Below the pieces are notes generated by a model. That model had not been told where the DNA came from. It saw nothing but the letters and a program-made list of their open reading frames with translations, and made no database searches. 64,000 nucleotides of DNA from Nereocystis luetkeana (lineage: Eukaryota; Sar; Phaeophyceae; Laminariales; Laminariaceae), in NCBI GenBank assembly GCA_031213475.1, contig JARUPZ010000017.1, positions 3,840,849 through 3,904,848 of the forward strand, written 5' to 3'. Positions within the stretch are counted from its first letter, which is position 1. Each line of letters opens with the position of its first letter. Positions 54,568 to 64,000 of the stretch are shown in pieces. Made by a program: the position numbers and the translations under genes.

Positions 54568-55275
54568 ATGGCCGCCACCGCTGCTGCTTCAGCTTATCTT
54601 GCTGATGATGCGTCCCACCCACAGCCAGCGCACCAAGCCCGTGGGGATGGCTCAACGGGAGCGAGAGGGCGGAAGAACGCCACCACCGCGCCAGTCAGAG
54701 GGCGGGGGCAAGGGCAACGACAACGACCTGGAGCACTTGACGCGCCCAGGAAACGGTGGGAAAGAAACTGGGCGTCGTGTGGGAGCGACCGAGGGGGCGG
54801 TGGCGGCGGTGGTAATGCTGACAATAGAAAACTGGGTGTGGGCAAGATGACTATGGAAATAATTGTAGAAGAAACTGAAGGTGGTGGTAGCAGCAGCAGA
54901 TTCGGTACAATCCATGGCGCAGCTGGCGCAGTAGGGTTCGAAACAGGTGCAACATGCGGCGTAATTGGTGCCGTTTCGGAGAGCCTTGCATCAACCACGA
55001 CGACGACAACACCAACTTTACTAACAGCAAAACGAGCAGCAACGAGAAACAAAGCGGATGCAGCGAGTGAAGAAATAGTCGACGAAGAGGCTGCCTGTGC
55101 TGCCCGGCTGGAGAGAAGTGAGCTCCGCGACTGGGCCAAAGAGCGCCGTAGAGGTAGCACGATGCAGAAAGCGAGGGAAACTCTGGAGGCGTTGAGGGAT
55201 GGGTGTATGAAAGCTAGCCCCGGCTGCCGAAAGGTTGTCCTCGCCCACCTCCGGCACGTGGAAGACCCTTCGAAG
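54568..55275 (+). CDS. Unknown gene, first visible exon
   Basis: Open for over 230 codons, ending HLRHVEDPSK at donor AAG|GTGGGA. It contains RGRGQGQRQR, an octaglycine, an ENVELOPE-like absence of membrane segments, and a Lys/Arg/Glu-rich helix near the end. The intron that follows contains a poly-G-associated repeat (C9), a foldback hairpin and a truncated SINE. Confidence 0.5.
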
Positions 55276-58200
55276 GTGGGAAACCGGGGGAAGGGCCAGG
55301 GGGGGGTAAGATCGGGGGGTGTGAGGGGGTACTCACTGTCATGCATGGCCGTAGTCGTATGACCTTGGACCCTCGCATCTCTATCGGGACGGAGCACGTC
55401 GGAGTTTCATCGAATAGGCGGACATTGCTCGCACCCAGCGCGAAACGCCGTGAAGTGTTCAGCGAATCGCATAAAGGATGAGCTGCATCCCACTGAGAAT
55501 TTGTTGTGAGGCTGACTTCGGCGCCTTGCACCTGCTTTCTTGCATATGGTGACTGCGTCGAATGACTTGATTGAGTTTCCGGTTTGGCCACTTTCAGAGA
55601 CAGCAATGGGCATACTATGTAACTGCGTTGTGGGTGCACGACCATCACACATTGTGAGACGGTCGTTCCCCGTGTGCGGAGTTAAGCTTTCTCCCCCACA
55701 CACATTACAATCTAACTCGACCACCGTTCGTGGTAACCGAAATAAAACGGCGCCCTGTTTGTTTAGGTGACGCAGTGGTTGGCATGTTACAGATCGTCCT
55801 CGTTTCCAGCCGACGCCAATGCAACCTATATACCAGTAACAAATATACTTCGTATGTATATATATAAATTGTATATAAATTGTTATGTAGGGAGGGGGGC
55901 ACAGTACTTGCATACACAAAACGATGGATGATGTCCCCTCCGTGGTATGCCAAATGCCTCCGTGGTATGCCAAAGGCCTGATCGTGTAAAGGGGAAGAGA
56001 CCGGCATCGTGGGGGGGGGGGGGGGGGCAGTACTTGCACTCGGGAGGGGTACAACAATAAATGCAATATGTATTTTGCGGCACGTGTATGTGTTCTTCTC
56101 ATTGAACCGTTATTTCTACCCCTCGGTATGCCGCACACCCACCCAGTGTCCGTGGCGATTCTTCAATTCTAGAGAGGTGCAAGCTCTGGGGTCACATCGA
56201 ACGCAATTAACTTGGGCATCAAACGCGTTCGACTTTTTCTGGTGTGGAGCCATCGCCACAAAGGTCGCCACGGAAGGACAATTTGCCTTTCGTGGCGACC
56301 TTTGCCGCGATTGCTTCAACCCAGAAAAAGGTGAAGGCGTTCGATCTTCAAAGCGAATGGCGTTCGATATGCCGCGGAAGATGCCACATGCTTTACACAC
56401 ATTCATCCCACACAACTTGTAAATGTTAGTTCGACGAAATGCTCGATCTCACAGCTGATGTTTGATACCTGGTAATTATTATCAGTCGTGTATCGTGGTG
56501 CCCCTGCCGAGTGCAAGTACTGCACAAACCTTTGCCGGAACTGACGGCGAAACCATGGGATACCAATCGATGCCGGTTACGCGTGTGGTGTGACTCATTT
56601 CTGTCTCTAGAGTAGTATACGGCTCACAAGTCAAGAGTATGGTGTGTTTTATGATTAAGACCGTTCTACAATACCGCAACGGCCTCTCCCTCATGTTGAG
56701 ACGTTTCTTCCTGCGCTTCATGCGAGCGCGTGCTTTAAACATTGAGCCATTTTAGGTTTCAGCCCCCGCTCTCGCTTGCTTCACAGCATACCTCGTGGGG
56801 TTTTGCCCTCGGCGACTTTCTGAACAAGCCGTGGTCATGGGTGTCTTCCCTTCTATGAACTCCCCCCACTACTTACCGCCATTTTTATCGCGGATAGGGC
56901 ATAGCTTCTTCCATGTTTTGTCGATTTTCATCTAATTTTAGTCACTCGCGCTCTCGCTCTTCCAGCAGAATCGTAAAAGGGCGCGATCATTGGAGTATGC
57001 GCTTACTGCTGTGCGTAATTCATTGTATGCGCGCCCAGGTGTGTCGGAATCTCGGCATGGTTACTGGCGCGCTCATCGACCAGCTCGAGATCACCGGGGG
57101 TGATAGAAACTCGGACAGCGGCCGTGGTGGGAAAGATGACGGGAGGAACAACCGCGTTATCGAGGTCCACAACAACGGCTTGGGGAATGGCGGTGGTAGC
57201 GATAGTAGCGGCAGCCACAGTGCTTTCGGCTGCCGCGGTGGTGACACCGACTGCAACGTTAAAACGAACGAAAACAGCGGCGGCGGTAGCGGCGGAGTTG
57301 AACCGGTCGGCGCAGGGAAACCGGGCGTCGCCGGCACCGACACGATTCACATGTTCGAAACAGCGCCAGCACCGGCAGCGCCAGCGGTAGTAGGAGCAGG
57401 AGCAGGAGCCGGAGCAGCAGGTGCGGCAATGGAAACATCAGGAGAAGCACCGGCAGCAGCAGCAGCAGCACGTATAGCAGCAAGAGCAGGAGCAGGAGCA
57501 GCACCGGTGCCGGTGGCCCGTGCAAAGGACAGCAGCGCCCGACCCGACAGCGACAACCGCATCCTCCCAACTGCCTCCAAGCATCCGCCGCCGCCACCTT
57601 CACCCGAACCGCCGACACCGATGCCGCCGGAAATGTCATCGCCGTTACCGCCGCCTCTGCCACGCGGCGGCGTCAACCACGGGGGCGCCAGGAGTTCCAA
57701 CGAGATGCCTTGTTCCGGTGTCTCGACGAGTGAATACATCAGCGGCAGCGAACTCAGGTTAGACTATCACGGAGGAGTCGCGCTGCGGCAGGATTGCCAA
57801 TTAGGGGGTTTGCACGCTTTGAGTCCAAATATTTATCGTTTTTTGTTTTTGTTCTCTACATGTTTACCATATTCGCCATTTTTGTTTCTCTCTTTCTCCG
57901 AGTCGTAACTCAGACCGGGGTCACTTGCAGCCGGCTCCCCTCCCCCTCCTCACCACGGTTCGTGCCTCCTTTTTTGTTCGTGAGATATTCTCAGCCGTTT
58001 CTTCCCTCGTCGGCTCGCGTCTGATTATATCGCTACTACTCAAATGAAGGAGGTAGCCACGTACTGCCCTTGGGTCCGATGTGTACACTTTTCGTTTCCG
58101 GAGTGTTGCGTCAGACACCTACATATATAGCCCACGGGTTTGTTTCCCCCGAGAATTTTTCGCTCCACTGCTCTGGACAGAGGATGTAAGGGTCGTTTTC

Positions 58201-61200
58201 GTCTTTTATGTTTGTGCCTGAAACGATCCCTCGTATTTTTTCCTCCCATAGCGGGAAATCTGTTCCTCGAAGCCGTCCTCGGGCAAGGTGCAGAACTTTC
58301 TGAAGCGAGGAGGCTCATAAAAATTGGTGTTATATTTCCCCTACGGTGGGACGCATAGGTGGGCGAGAGATATTACGAGGGACCATACTAGATAGGACCA
58401 AATATTGTTGGAAAAAATAGGTAAATATATAGGTTTTTGCGTGTATCGTAGGCCCTACATAACTCTGGTCCCCCGTAATAGCCGTCCAGCCCGTTGTCGC
58501 TGGCCACTCCGGCAAAGGCTTTCTCCTCTCGCCGCGACGCGACCGTTGGCGAACATCAAGGGAGGGAAGAACTTGAACCCACCGTGAACGACGCTCCACC
58601 CCCTGCCCTCTCCGCCACCCCCCCCCCCACCACCACCGCCACCTCTGTCCTACCTCCACCCTGACCCCCGCCACCCCCACCCTCGACCTCACCCCGACCC
58701 TGGTCTCGTCCCAACAGGAGCGCAGAGATGCTTGCGAAATTCGACGCGGTCGAGCGCAAAATTGGCGAGATGGCAGGGAGAATGGCGGCGTCGGTGGCGG
58801 CGGTGGATGCCGTGGTGGCTGAGAGCACGGGCGGGTGCGCTGATCTGTCGACCTGCGGGCTCCGCTGCGTCGCGCGGGGGGGGGGCGGCTCGATGTCGGC
58901 GGTTCTGGACGAGGTGCCGCCGGCGCCGCCGCGAAACGGTTGGCAAGGACAAGCGCCTACCGCTGGTGAGCGGCAGCAGCGGCCGGAGAAAGGGGAGGAG
59001 GAGGAGGAGGAGGAGGAGGAGGAGGAGGAGGAGGAGGAGTGGGAGGAGGAAGAAGCCCGGCGGGAGAAGGAAGTCGGGACGATGGGAACGTTGGTGCGTG
59101 TGGGGGTTCAGGTCATCTTTTCGTTCGGGATTTTGTGTTGTCGTTTGCGTAGCCAAAATTATTGCACGTACGAGTTATCACCGAGCGCATTTGGTAGGGT
59201 GAATACTCTGAGATACCGCGGGTACCCAACACGGACGGTAGGGGGATCGTTCGGTATGCACCAGGGTGTCCCCAGAAAAGTATACGTCCTCAGATTGTAA
59301 ATACCCTGGGATTGAGTTTTATTGCGTGTTTTTCTTTCTTGCTTGTTTCTGCACTGTTGTTCACAACCAGCGCTACTATGAATAGCAGCTGCTTCCCCTG
59401 ACACCTGCGGCAAGCGACTTGTACTCGTGCGGTCTGGCGTGTCCGCTCCGAAGTGTGTGTGACAACTCGTATACGACGATTGATTGCTCTACACCTGATG
59501 AAACGCGCAAGACAACACCGTCCCCCCCCGACGAAGAGTTTCCCATCCGAGTTTGCCCTCGACAGCGGTGACAGAGTGCAAACACCGAGCGGTGCGTCTA
59601 TAAAATGGACTCGACAAAAATCTAATCTATCAGAACCCCACGGTGAGAGAGTGCAAACACCGAGCGGGGGGTCTATAATAATTGACTCGACAAAAATATC
59701 ATCTATCCCAAGCCGCCCTTCCGGTTGCGTGTCCCCCCTTGTTGTGTTGTCGAGAATCGGCTCTAAGAGATCGTCCCAGGAGATGTGTTCTCTTGACTAT
59801 AGTATACGGTAAGGTACTGCTTGAGGGCTGTGACCGCGCGGTTCGGTGCGCGTAGGCGTGACAGTGCCTATCTTCCATCAGGGAACCAGATCGTCTCGTG
59901 AACTCCATGTACGCATACTATTGCGGGGGACCATGCGAAATAGGACCTGCGGTACACACAAAGATAATACCTGGTATATGTTTCGCTATTTTTACTAGCA
60001 GTATTTAGTGCTATTTACTATGGTCCCCCGTGATATTAGTACTGTATCTACCTTTGTGCCCTGCTTTCCGCCGTTCTTCGTTTTAATAAGGCTGTTTTTC
60101 TTTCGTCTTCCCGGTATTTCTCGGGTTTCTATTTTTTGCCTTTGGCTTGTACAGGTATGTTGCTTGCGTGTTTGTGTCGCTGGTCGCTCTTTTGTTGTTT
60201 TCTTCCAGCATTCAGTGGGTAGGTACCTGTTGTCATTGCTTTGTACAGAAGTATTGCCATTTTCCCGGTATTTATTTTATTTTTATTTTTCTTGTCAGCC
60301 ACGAGTGACGATTCTGTCGGTGTCCCGTCTACGCTTTCGCCGTCACACCTCGGCGCGAAAGAGAACAGCACGTTCATGCGTCGAAAATTATGTCGGTTAT
60401 CACTATCTCGGCAAAATGAATAGGAAAATCTATGCCAGCGTGCACAACAGCAGCTTCATTTCCCACGTGGACACTCAATCATTCAGGTAAGCGGGAGAAT
60501 GCAAACGCCTCCAACAGCTCTAGTATTTCAAAGGCTCCCGTGTTTCAACAGCTCTCGCATTTCAACGGCTTGGGGGATTGTCTCATCCCCATTTATCGCG
60601 CGTGGCAAGTCCGTTGGCAACTTGGTGTATGCATGCAGTCCGCTCTCGTTTGCTTTCCTCCCGGTCTCAAAAGAATAAAACCGCTGGCAGCTCGGTTTGA
60701 CCGTTGAGAAATTGCCGTGAAAGTTGGGGGAAGGTAGATAGTCGTACCTCCAATGATGCCGCTCCTCTCCTGTCACCTTTTTGTCGGAAAAACTCCGCAC
60801 AGGTGGACGACTCGGACGACGGCGGCACCGAAAGGACCCCCATGCAGGATGTGCAGGTAAGGCCTCAAAAACATTTCATATATGTACAATACTTCCGAAG
60901 TATGTATTTTTTAATTGTTTTTTGTGATCAATTGTACTTTCCCGATCACCTCGCAGGGTGTTTTTGACGCTTGACGGCGTTCTGGGCACGCTGTGGTGAG
61001 ACAGAAGGGTGTATTCCTTCCAGGAGGCCTTAACACTTATTCGATGCAATGGTTGGCATAGGAACGCCTGCCACGATAGGGTCGAGGACAGGGTTAAGAC
61101 ATGTCTGACTGCCGTGGGTGCTTGTGTCAGGAGCTATGATATGCACAATGGTTGTACCCATTTTAAGCGCAATGGCTGTACCCATTTTTCAACACAATAG
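54568..61200 (+). CDS. Unknown multi-exon protein with low-complexity and acidic tracts (about 677 aa as modelled)
   Basis: I do not recognise the family. Modelled exons: 54568-55275, 57039-57757, 58718-59093, and less surely 60803-60856 and 61024-61200. Junctions: AAG|GTGGGA, CCCAG|GTGTGT, CTCAG|GTTAGA, CAACAG|GAGC, TTG|GTGCGT, CACAG|GTGGAC, CAG|GTAAGG, TTCCAG|GAGG; phases 0, 2, 0, 0 agree throughout. The product has Gly-, Ala/Gly- and Pro-rich stretches, a helical Arg/Glu-rich block (DWAKERRRGSTMQKARETLE..), a second helix (AEMLAKFDAVERKIGEMAGR), a run of about 15 Glu, and an acidic DDSDDGG exon. The start is uncertain: ATGs at 54544 and 54568 (the latter in good context), or an acceptor near 54420. 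Coding is supported by phase consistency and GC-rich codon choice, not by homology. Confidence 0.5.
55300..55830 (+). repeat. Poly-G-associated repeat C9, long form (~530 bp)
   Basis: Starts right after the first exon of the unknown gene and extends past the usual 5' part into a 3' part (CACTTTCAGAGACAGCAATG..GTGTGCGGAGTTAAGC..CCAGCCGACGCCAATGCAAC) shared with C10. Confidence 0.65.
56225..56345. repeat. Long imperfect hairpin
   Basis: Arms of about 58 bp meet near 56283: TTTTTCTGG..AAAGGTCGCCACGGAAGG against CCTTTCGTGGCGACCTTT..CCAGAAAAA. In an intron of the unknown gene. Confidence 0.65.
56780..56990 (-). mobile_element. SINE fragment S7
   Basis: Diverged S1-type body (GACACCCATGACCACGGCTT) lying in an intron of the unknown gene, just before its second exon. 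Confidence 0.55.
57039..57757 (+). CDS. Unknown gene, second exon
   Basis: Acceptor GCCCAG, donor CAG|GTTAGA, 719 bp. Starts VCRNLGMVTGALIDQLEITG, then Gly/Ser/Asn-rich, (Ala/Gly)n and Pro-rich stretches. The truncated SINE just upstream supplies intron sequence, not coding sequence. Confidence 0.5.
57865..58035 (-). mobile_element. SINE fragment S6 (S5-type body)
   Basis: Shares GTGACCCC(G)GTCTGAGTTACGACT and the GAAGAAACGGCTGA part with S5. Confidence 0.55.
58373..58478. mobile_element. MITE-A copy A14
   Basis: TTACGAGGGACCATACTAGA..CTCTGGTCCCCCGTAA. In the second modelled intron of the unknown gene. Confidence 0.75.
58718..59093 (+). CDS. Unknown gene, third exon with poly-Glu
   Basis: Acceptor GTCCCAACAG after a long C-rich tract, donor TTG|GTGCGT. 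Encodes SAEMLAKFDAVERKIGEMAG and ends in about 15 Glu from a (GAG)n microsatellite, then REKEVG. The phase joins the preceding exon. Confidence 0.5.
59565..59705 (+). repeat. ~70-bp tandem duplication
   Basis: GAGTGCAAACACCGAGCGG..GTCTATAA..GACTCGACAAAAAT twice. Confidence 0.75.
59921..60033. mobile_element. MITE-A copy A15 with palindrome insertion
   Basis: TTGCGGGGGACCATG..CTATGGTCCCCCGTGA, with TACCTGGTA at 59968-59976. Confidence 0.7.
60803..61200 (+). CDS. Possible last two exons of the unknown gene
   Basis: Exon 60803-60856 (18 codons, VDDSDDGGTERTPMQDVQ) lies between CGCACAG and GTAAGG and keeps phase 0. A following exon may be 61024-61200, after TTCCAG, with a stop at 61198. The latter ends in a short tandem duplication (NGCTHF repeated) and could equally be non-coding. 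Confidence 0.3.
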
Positions 61201-61315
61201 TTGTACTCATTTTAAGACCATCCGGTTCAAGGCCATAGCAAAGGTAAAACCAGGCAAATCGGCTTGTCACGACAATGAAAACTACTTGGAATTAGAGTGG
61301 GATAGTTTTCCAGCA

Positions 61316-61420
61316 TTATCGGGGGCCATAGTAAATAGGACCCACGGTACACACAAAAACCTAAATATTTACCTGTTTTTACTCACAAAATTTGGTCCTA
61401 TTTATTCTGGCCCCCCGTAA
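61316..61420. mobile_element. MITE-A copy A16
   Basis: TTATCGGGGGCCATAGTAAA..TTCTGGCCCCCCGTAA; diverged left end. Confidence 0.7.
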
Positions 61421-61809
61421 TCGTAGAAGACAATACCAAAACGGAGAGAACAATACCACGTACATTGGCTTGTCGCGGGACGGTCTCGACTGTGGTACAC
61501 CACTGCTGTACCCAGTATCGTCGGACCACCATTTCTCATTTTTCACTCGCTATTCGTTGTGTGCCTAGGCCATCGGGTTGCGCGGTCGTGCTTTCTCACG
61601 GTCAGTTTCGACTCGCTGATAGCATAGAGCCCCAGTTAAGTGGGGACCCTCAGAAGGCAAAAGTAGGTAGCCCGAGGGCTGCTACGAAAAGGGTAGCACT
61701 TCGTTGGCCAATTTAATTGACCCTGCTAGCGCTGCCGTGTACAGGCACCTGAGTTTGGCTCTAATTCCAAGTGTTTTGCGCCCAAAAAGGGAGTGAACTA
61801 ACTCCCCAA

Positions 61810-61905
61810 GGGTTAGATCGTTTGTGCGAGGTAAGGAACCTTTACTCCGCACATAAGAATGGATCGTATAACGTAGTGTTTATAGTAAGGCACCCAAGAG
61901 GTTAA
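61810..61905 (-). repeat. Inverted fragment of the C10 3' part
   Basis: TTGTGCGAGGTAAGGAACCT..CTCCGCACATAAGAATGGAT and AACGTAGTGTTTATAGTAAG mirror 62580-62665. Confidence 0.5.
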
Positions 61906-62271
61906 CGCACTCCCAATATAAGGAACCGCTGGGACGTCATTTTGGTGCAACGCTATTTTCCGATGCTTGTTTGCACCTAAGGCATGGTTTGTTTTTGTCG
62001 GGGTGCACTTTCAGTTTCTCAAGTTCAGGTCATTGGTGGGGCGAGGTACAGAGCTCCTCGAATGAGCGGTTTTTAGAAGATAGCAGGTGCAGCTCTATTG
62101 TAGCATGCACCCACTCTAGTCGTAGCACGCGTCGAAACCACTTACGAGGCGAACAGACTTGACGCTATTGTCCGTTTCCTCGGATAACTGGCAAACCACC
62201 CACGTGCCTTTTCCCGCCCCGATACATGCATGCCTTCGGTTTCTATGGCGGATAGAGCCGTGGCGGGGCAG

Positions 62272-62800
62272 AGGGGGGGGGGGGGAGTACTCGATAGGAG
62301 AGGGGTGCTCGATATCATGCATGGCCGTAGTCGTATGACCATAGACCCTCGCATCCCTACAATGCCGGGACGGAGCAGGTCGGGTTTTCACTGACCAGGC
62401 AGACATTGCTTGAACCAAGCGCGAAGCGCCGTGAGGTGGAGGGCGAGTCGCATAAAGGGTGAGCTGCTTCTTACTAAGAACCGCTTGTGAGGCGGACTTG
62501 CACATGGATGAAAGCTTCAATCAGTTTATTTCATTTCCGGTATAGCCACTTCCAGAGACAGCAGTGGGAGTACTACGTAGCTGCCTCTTGGGTGCCTTAC
62601 CATCAACACTACGTGATAAGATCCATTCTTTTGTGCGGAGTAAGGCCCCTTACCTCGCACAAAATGATCTAACTCGACGACCAGCTGTGGGCGGCCGCCA
62701 AAAACAAAACAAAAAAAACGGGACCCTACCTGTTTAGCTCTCACGTAGTGAGCGGCATGTTTTACAGTATCGTTGTCAACCGACGCCAACCCAACCTATC
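62272..62800 (+). repeat. Poly-G-associated repeat C10, long form
   Basis: Same organisation as C9, with a small hairpin TTGTGCGGAGTAAGG / CCTTACCTCGCACAA at 62630-62665. A reverse fragment of this 3' part is at 61810-61905. A short copy follows at 62805-62860. Confidence 0.65.
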
Positions 62801-63539
62801 TAATAGGAGGGGGGGGGTACTCAGTATCATGCATGGCCGTAGTCTTATGACTAGATGGGGGGGAGGCGTTTTGGGGGCCGAGAAATCTTCTGGCTGACGG
62901 GGGGGGGGGCGTGCTACGATAAGGGTGCCACATTTCGGCTATTTTGTTTTCGAAGGACGGTGCTCCTTAACCCAGAATCATCGCAATGCCTTTCTTGTTC
63001 TGCAAAATTACATTTTTGTATACCTAGGTTATTCATCGGGTTGATCTCTCCTTTTTCTTGGAACTCTGTTTTTGGGTGACTTACTAATAAGGCTCACTAG
63101 TGACTTAACAACGACTTGCTAATAATATGGAGCGCCTCAAGCGAGAAGCCTCAGACAAATTAGGCGGTACCCCTATAAGGCAAGCACGCGACGGAAAAAT
63201 TAGGCGCTACGCCTACAAAGTAAGCACGCATCAGTCGCTTGTCTTGGATGACTCGGTATTACTACAGAGCTCCCCAAGCGAGGAGCCTCAGTAAAACGTA
63301 CCGGGTACGTGCACCCCTACCGTAGCATGCGTCGGGGACCCCTCCTTAAATAAGGAACTCCTCGATGTGTTTGCAGTTCCAAGCGTTTGTTTTCACTGTG
63401 GTCGGAATATATTACACGTTCGGGCTCTGGTGTTAACGTAACAGGGGGATAGTTTTCAGGACTAGAGTGGTGCAAACTATTCGTCGTTTGCGGGGTGCGT
63501 GGTTACTTTATGCTTGCCAACAAAAAGTCGGTTTTCGGA

Positions 63540-63730
63540 TGAGGTGTACCGGTGCGAGTCCACCAGCGAAGAAAGGGCTGGAGTCTTCTCGCGAGATGAA
63601 TGCAAGGCACGAACAGTAAAGGCGGGGGGAGAAGGGTCCCCGTGTGACCCCGGGTCTGTGAGTTACTTGCGACTACAATAGAAGGGAAAGATAAAAAAAA
63701 GCGAGACGATGATAAAGTGGATGAAAAAAA
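63540..63730 (+). mobile_element. SINE fragment S8 (S5-type body)
   Basis: AAGAAAGGGCTGGAGTCTTC..GTGTGACCCCGGGTCTGTGA then an A-rich tail near 63690. Confidence 0.55.
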
Positions 63731-64000
63731 TGAAGTAACAAATCCGGAAAAAGGGGAAAATTGCAAAGAGAGCTCTCCTCATGTAAAAAGACCTTGATAC
63801 ACCCAGGCCTGTCCTCCCTACCGTGCCAGGTCTCCATAGGGGTTCGTTGAGTATTCCCACGGCTTGCTGGTTTTCAAAATAGTGTTCGGTGGGGGTATCT
63901 CTCATGCTCTCGTGCTCGCAGCGATGGAAGGAGACGAACTGTTTTTTTTTCTGTCCTGTTCTTTTCTGTTGAGCTGTTTTCGCCGGGATTCGAAGCCCCG

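Larger units (their letters stand above)
61201..63539. other. Gene-free right end, mostly repeats
   Basis: Besides MITE A16 and the C repeats there is a pair of related segments at 63135-63230 (AAATTAGGCGGTACCCC.. GCAAGCACGCGAC / AAATTAGGCGCTACGCC..GTAAGCACGCATC). No coding sequence recognised. Confidence 0.45.

Noticed and set aside
54594-55397. 267-codon minus-strand frame opposite the unknown gene
   Set aside because: Mirror of the GC-rich coding strand; the plus strand has the consistent splice phases.
1-64000. CRISPR array, prokaryotic operon or viral genome
   Set aside because: No regularly spaced identical repeats with unique spacers, no ribosome-binding-site-led gene clusters, and coding sequence is clearly split by spliceosomal introns.

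Overview
The window is nuclear DNA of a complex, intron-rich eukaryote. Standard-code exons with GT-AG junctions are separated by introns of 0.3 to 8.8 kb packed with small transposons, SINEs, microsatellites and long poly-G tracts. There is no bacterial-style gene packing, no operon and no CRISPR array. This texture, together with the Ala/Gly/Ser-rich insertions in conserved proteins, suggests a brown alga (Ectocarpus-like stramenopile). That assignment is an inference from style only and was not checked by any search.

The left part holds two real genes arranged head to head. On the minus strand, from 9257 to beyond position 1, six exons give the N-terminal 318 or so residues of a membrane-anchored cytochrome P450. 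Its catalytic C-terminal half lies off the window. On the plus strand, from 9464 to 27079, six exons join in phase into a complete 455-residue IMPACT/YIH1 homologue (RWD domain plus IMPACT/UPF0029 domain), a regulator of GCN2 and translation. The two start codons are 206 bp apart, so that interval is probably a bidirectional promoter.

From 27 to 54 kb I find no convincing host gene. This part holds tandem duplications, a GAT-rich microsatellite, GGGTC/GACCC minisatellites, SINEs, hairpin MITEs, and two foldback-like elements (about 37.2-38.6 kb and 46.3-48.2 kb) whose inverted arms carry decayed copies of the C-terminal His-box part of a ubiquitin-specific protease. A decayed tyrosine recombinase lies next to the second one.

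From 54.5 to 61.2 kb a multi-exon gene of unknown function can be assembled on the plus strand. Its first three exons join in compatible phase; the last two are less certain. The right end, 61.2-64 kb, is repeats.

Repeat families seen: MITE-A (16 copies, TA target duplication, one nested in another), MITE-B (about 13 near-perfect hairpins), tRNA-derived SINEs (8 copies, two head types), a PIF/Harbinger-like 0.83-kb element (2 copies, TAA target duplication), a poly-G-associated element (about 10 pieces) and a GATC-rich repeat (about 6 copies). The most unusual signal is a 9-bp palindrome, TACCWGGTA, present 21 times. In several repeat copies it replaces exactly a TA of the sibling copies, as expected of a transposon footprint or a micro-insertion.
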